Shown here: piece by piece, positions 60,974-64,000 of the stretch | How the letters are laid out: the number at the start of each line of letters is the position of its first letter | Numbering within the stretch: position 1 is the stretch's first letter | Assembly (NCBI RefSeq): GCF_027923225.1 | Contig: NZ_BSDI01000032.1 | Location: 62,001 to 126,000 of the forward strand | Direction of reading: 5' to 3' | Length of the DNA: 64,000 nucleotides | DNA from: Phytohabitans aurantiacus | Lineage (GTDB): Bacteria > Actinomycetota > Actinomycetes > Mycobacteriales > Micromonosporaceae | Translations under genes and position numbers: made by a program | The notes under the pieces: generated by a model | Database searches by the model: none | Seen by the model: the letters and a program-made list of their open reading frames with translations, nothing else | Told to the model about the DNA's origin: nothing

Positions 60974-62879
60974 TGGTGAGGTGGGTTTCGCCCGTCGCGT
61001 CGACGTCCGCGTCTACCGATCGGCCCGCTAGGCGCAGGCTGCGGGCGGACAGAGGGCCCAAGGGGATGCCTGGGCGGAGCGTGACGCGTCCGTTCGGCAC
61101 GTCCGGGTCGAGGCCCAGCGCCGCGTGCAGGATGACCACGGCGGCCGCCGCCGACCACGCCTGGGGCCGGCAGGCCGCCGGGTACGGCACGGGACGTCCC
61201 ACGGCCGTGCGGGCGTCGCCGCCGTACAGCTCCGGAATCCGGTACTCGAACGCCTCGCCCGCCGCGAGCAGCCCGTCGGCGAGCCCTGCCGCCGCCGACG
61301 TGTGACCGGCGCGCGCCAGGCCGGCGAGCACGATCGCGGTGTCGTGCGCCCAGATCGATCCACAGTGGTATGACAGTGGACTGAAGCCACCGTCCAGTTC
61401 GGACATGGTACGCAGCCCGAAGCCGCTGGACATGGCGGGCGCCGACAGCACCGAGGCGACGGCGGCTTCCTCGGCTCGCGACAGCAGGCCGGTGCCGAGC
61501 AGGTGCCCGATGTTACTGGTGAGCGCGTCGACCGGCTCGCCCTTGCCGTCCAGGGCGAGCGCTGGGTACCCGTCCACCCAGTACGCGGCGCGGAACCGGT
61601 CCGCGAGCCCGGCCGCGTACTCGCGCAGCCTGTCACCGCCGGGGCGGCCGAACGCGTCGAGCAGCGCCGCGCCGTTCATGGCCGCCTCGTACGCGTACCC
61701 CTGCACCTCGACCAGCGCGATGGGCGGCTCGGCGCGGCTGCCGTCCCGGAAGCGCACCGCGTCGCCGGAGTCCTTCCAGCCCTGGTTGGCGAGCCCGCGC
61801 CCGGTGCTGTCGACGTACCGGAGGAAGTCGGTGTGGCCGGTGATCCAGCCGAGGGCGGCCTCCATCGCGGGCAGCAGCGCCTCGACCTCGGCGGCCGGCA
61901 TGCCCCAGCGCCAAGCGTCGTGGAGCAGGCTGACCCAGAGCGGCGTGGCATCGACGGTGCCGAAGTACGTGGGGGGTAGCACGATGCCGCGGCTCACCAG
62001 GTGCAGTTCGCGCCGGCGCAGCTCGTGCATGATCTTGCCGGGTGCCTCCTCGGAGTTTGGGTCGTCGGTGCGGCCCTGGCGGCGGGCGAGTACGCGGAGG
62101 GTGCCGGCGGCCAGCTCGGTGCCGAGCGGCAGCAGCATGCGAGCGGCCCAGATGCTGTCCCTTCCGAAGAGCGTCAGGAACCACGGCACCCCCGCTCCCA
62201 GGAAGGTGCCGTGACCGTCCGTCAGCCGCAACGAGGCGAGATCGTCGAGGGACTGGTCGAGCAGGCGGGTCAGGCGATGGTCGGCGGCGGTGACCTCGGG
62301 CCGCGCCCACTCGACCGGTCCGTGCGGCGCGGACACGACCGCACCCGGGTCGTCGACGCGCAGCTCCCACCGCAGCGTCGTGCTTCCGCGTGGAGGCAGG
62401 TCGACCTCCCAGCGCCGCTCGGGCGTGACGGTGAGAGAGACGCCCTCGGTCGGCGCGGCGGTGGTCCCCGACTTGACCGCTTCCATCGGCGCCATGTCGG
62501 ACGCGATCTCCAGCGTGACGGTGGCTCGCACCGGCACGCTCGCGGTGGAGCTGATCCGGATCTCCTCGGCCAGCCCGCCGGGCACCACCCTGCGGTACCT
62601 GTCGATGCGCACGGTCGGGTCGGGGATCGGGTCGCCGAGCCACCGCGCCAGCGACACGAACCGGGCGGCGCCGGGACCGTCAGGCGCGTACTGGATCGGT
62701 TCCGGCTCACGCCCGTCGACGAGCAGTCGCGCCTCGGCCAGTACCCGGGTGTCGGCGTGGAAGACGCCCTGCACGCCGGTGGCTCTGATCTGCCCGTCCC
62801 GCCCGCTCAGCGTGGTGGTCGGCGCCGCGGTGGTCGGCACCAGGTCGTGGAGCAGCGGTTGGAGCATGCGGTCAGGCAC
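60936..62879 (-). CDS. Glycogen debranching-type enzyme (amylo-alpha-1,6-glucosidase family)
   Basis: This 647-residue protein has an N-terminal beta-rich domain of the glycogen-debranching N-term type (LSGRDGQIRATGVQGVFHADTRVLAEARLLVDG) and a C-terminal (alpha/alpha)6 barrel like GH133/GH15 enzymes. Barrel motifs include GAGVPWFLTLFGRDSIWAARM, YVDSTGRGLANQGWKDSGDAV and PLSYHCGSIWAHDTAIVLAGL. Catalytic acids cannot be assigned with certainty. GTG start at 62879 with GGAG 8 nt upstream. Its last 12 residues (SDQGVPQVVRAA) are encoded by the palindromic repeat. Confidence 0.88.
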   Translation of the reverse strand: MPDRMLQPLLHDLVPTTAAPTTTLSGRDGQIRATGVQGVFHADTRVLAEARLLVDGREPEPIQYAPDGPGAARFVSLARWLGDPIPDPTVRIDRYRRVVPGGLAEEIRISSTASVPVRATVTLEIASDMAPMEAVKSGTTAAPTEGVSLTVTPERRWEVDLPPRGSTTLRWELRVDDPGAVVSAPHGPVEWARPEVTAADHRLTRLLDQSLDDLASLRLTDGHGTFLGAGVPWFLTLFGRDSIWAARMLLPLGTELAAGTLRVLARRQGRTDDPNSEEAPGKIMHELRRRELHLVSRGIVLPPTYFGTVDATPLWVSLLHDAWRWGMPAAEVEALLPAMEAALGWITGHTDFLRYVDSTGRGLANQGWKDSGDAVRFRDGSRAEPPIALVEVQGYAYEAAMNGAALLDAFGRPGGDRLREYAAGLADRFRAAYWVDGYPALALDGKGEPVDALTSNIGHLLGTGLLSRAEEAAVASVLSAPAMSSGFGLRTMSELDGGFSPLSYHCGSIWAHDTAIVLAGLARAGHTSAAAGLADGLLAAGEAFEYRIPELYGGDARTAVGRPVPYPAACRPQAWSAAAAVVILHAALGLDPDVPNGRVTLRPGIPLGPLSARSLRLAGRSVDADVDATGETHLTSDQGVPQVVRAA

Positions 62880-62924
62880 GAGCGGAACTCCTTGACAGGT
62901 CGCCTGCCGACGGCGTGGCCCTCA

Positions 62925-63482
62925 CTAGTGGAAGGTGGTGCGGAGGCGGAGCTGGTCGATCAGCTGGTCGTCGACGTCGAGCGCGCGGGCGGCGCCGTCG
63001 GGCTCCCACCCGGCCGACTCCAGAAACTTCCGGCTCGCGGCATCGCCGTCGTACACCCACGCCACCGCCTGCGCCACACCGTCCTCGCGCCATAGGTCGA
63101 CGGTCGCCGCGAGCAGCCGGCTGCCGTGCCCGCGCCGCCCCCACCGCGGCTCCACCAGCAACTCCGTAAAGGCCGCGACGTCCGCGCCCAGTGCCGGCTC
63201 GTCGGGCGCGAGCGCTTGCTCGTCGGCGGGGCCGCTCGCCGCGAACCCGACCAGGTGCTGCGCCTGTTCAGCCTGTTCGACGGCCACGAGTACGCGGTGC
63301 CGCGGCGACGGCGGTGCCTCGACGGCCTGGGTCCACTGTCGCGTGATCCACGCCTCGTCGAGCCGGTCGAGAGCCCGTTTCGGGAGCACCCGGCGGTAAG
63401 CGGTCCGCCACGTCTCCAGTTGGATGCGTGCGATTTCGGCGGCGTCTACGGGACGCGCTGGCCGGACATACCCGAGCGCCAT
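62925..63482 (-). CDS. GNAT family N-acetyltransferase
   Basis: This 185-residue GNAT has the acetyl-CoA motif VEPRWGRRGHGSRLLAATVDLW (RGHGSR loop) and a C-terminal strand NAASRKFLESAGWEPDG-like end (here DAASRKFLESAGWEPDG), typical of protein or small-molecule acetyltransferases. The N-terminal part opens YVRPARPVDAAEIARIQLETWRTAYR. The substrate is unknown. It lies upstream of the debranching gene on the same strand with a 45-nt gap. Confidence 0.9.
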   Translation of the reverse strand: MALGYVRPARPVDAAEIARIQLETWRTAYRRVLPKRALDRLDEAWITRQWTQAVEAPPSPRHRVLVAVEQAEQAQHLVGFAASGPADEQALAPDEPALGADVAAFTELLVEPRWGRRGHGSRLLAATVDLWREDGVAQAVAWVYDGDAASRKFLESAGWEPDGAARALDVDDQLIDQLRLRTTFH

Positions 63483-63540
63483 GACCGATGAGCCTACGAC
63501 TCACCCCCTCCCTCCCCCTCCCCACCCCTCCGCCCTCCCC

Positions 63541-63612
63541 ACGGCCCTTCCCGCGGCCCTTCCGCGGCCCTTCCCGCGGCTCTTCGCGCCGCTCCGCCCA
63601 CGGCTCTTCGCG
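63541..63612. repeat. Degenerate short tandem repeats, CT-rich
   Basis: Units resembling CGCGGCCCTTCC and CGGCTCTTCGCGCC repeat irregularly from 63541 to 63612, just before family 2 copy E. They lie in the 215-bp gap between the GNAT and the terminal gene. No coding content is seen here. Confidence 0.5.
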
Positions 63613-63614
63613 CC

Positions 63615-63671
63615 GATCAAGGGCGAATACACGTGGTTGGATCTCATTTCCGCGTGCGTTTGCCCTTGATC
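63615..63671 (+). repeat. Family 2 palindrome, copy E
   Basis: A 57-bp inverted repeat from GATCAAGGGCGAATACACG to GCGTTTGCCCTTGATC, with loop GTTGGATCTCATTTCC and tail CCATGCGATC. Confidence 0.88.
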
Positions 63672-63697
63672 CATGCGATCGCCCTCGATCGGCGGAG

Positions 63698-64000
63698 CTA
63701 GCTCGCGAGGCGGGTGCGTGCGGCGGACAGGCCGGAGCGGATGGTGCGGGCCGTCTCGTACGCGCCCAGGCCGGCGAGGCGGGCGGCGGGCGTGAGGGTC
63801 TCGACCACGTCGCGCTCGTCGAGCAGGCCGCTCGCGACGAGCCGGCCAAGACGGCGGGTGGCCGAGTACAGCGTGTTGTTGCGGGTCCCCACCGGTGCGC
63901 GGCGCACCCGGTCGGCCTCGTTGTCGAGCGCGGCGGACGCATATCGCGACGGGTGGTGGATCTCCGCGAGCGGCCTCGGCGGCGGCTCCGGCGGCGGCGC
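63698..64000 (-). CDS. C-terminal part of a probable bifunctional DNA primase/polymerase protein (start beyond window)
   Basis: The frame is open to the right edge (gene runs leftward from beyond 64000), so only about 100 residues are visible. The segment AALDNEADRVRRAPVGTRNN then TLYSATRRLGRLVASGLL and AARLAGLGAYETARTIRSGL resembles the C-terminal helical domain found in primase-polymerase (prim-pol) proteins of actinobacteria and their mobile elements. The catalytic prim-pol domain would lie outside the window, so the assignment is moderate. Stop TAG at 63700-63698. Confidence 0.6.
   Translation of the reverse strand, partial: APPPEPPPRPLAEIHHPSRYASAALDNEADRVRRAPVGTRNNTLYSATRRLGRLVASGLLDERDVVETLTPAARLAGLGAYETARTIRSGLSAARTRLAS

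Overview
The window is about 64 kb of very GC-rich DNA from an actinobacterium. Gene order (recO-uppS, rimP-nusA-ylxR-infB-DUF503-rbfA-nrnA, truB-ribF-rpsO-pnp-M16-dapB), the frequent GTG and TTG starts, the F420-type nitroreductase and the DUF3311/symporter pair fit the family Micromonosporaceae best. Genus and species cannot be told from this sequence alone.

Layout. 0-2.5 kb: hrcA (5' end missing), dnaJ2 and rsmE, a heat-shock and ribosome-modification operon. 2.5-11 kb: an accessory block (GH3 glycosidase, SDR, secreted trypsin, MarR regulator with palindromic operator, truncated NAD-binding fragment, HIT protein, serine hydrolase, sodium/solute symporter with its DUF3311 partner). 11.4-15.6 kb: phoH, ybeY, CBS/CorC protein, a degenerate cytidine-deaminase fold and era. 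15.6-24.8 kb: an accessory island holding two divergent operons. One encodes a 1037-residue double P-loop ATPase with a HerA-like C-terminal half plus a winged-helix-like partner. The other encodes a Trypco1-type small protein and a 1364-residue trypsin/NTPase/WD40 protein. This island looks like an NTP-dependent conflict (immunity) system and is the most interesting part of the window. 25-36.6 kb: DUF4097 lipoprotein, recO, uppS, HAD phosphatase, type II NADH dehydrogenase, Ddn-like protein, a PadR-controlled ABC exporter and DUF4439-type proteins. 36.7-43.8 kb: the transcription/translation operon rimP to nrnA. 43.8-48.8 kb: small membrane proteins, a pRiA4b ORF-3 protein, a MATE exporter and a HigBA-like toxin-antitoxin pair. 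48.9-58 kb: truB, ribF, rpsO, pnp and an M16 peptidase, with a 1010-residue NACHT/leucine-rich (NLR-like) ATPase wedged antisense between truB and ribF. 58.6-64 kb: acetylxylan-esterase-like hydrolase, XRE regulator with three matching operator-like palindromes, dapB, a glycogen-debranching-type enzyme, a GNAT and the C-terminal end of a probable primase-polymerase protein.

Repeats. Two families of long dispersed palindromes run through the gaps. Family 1 (about 52 bp, arms up to 25 bp) occurs three times, always between convergent genes, and supplies the stop codon of three neighbours. Family 2 (about 57 bp) occurs five times in large intergenic gaps. Two of these copies lie in a longer composite unit with a third palindrome. 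Short tandem repeats also collect in these gaps.

The housekeeping genes form translationally coupled operons, with 1-4 nt stop/start overlaps in many places. The accessory islands interrupt otherwise standard actinobacterial order (rsmE/HIT, era/recO, truB/ribF), which suggests they were inserted into the core.
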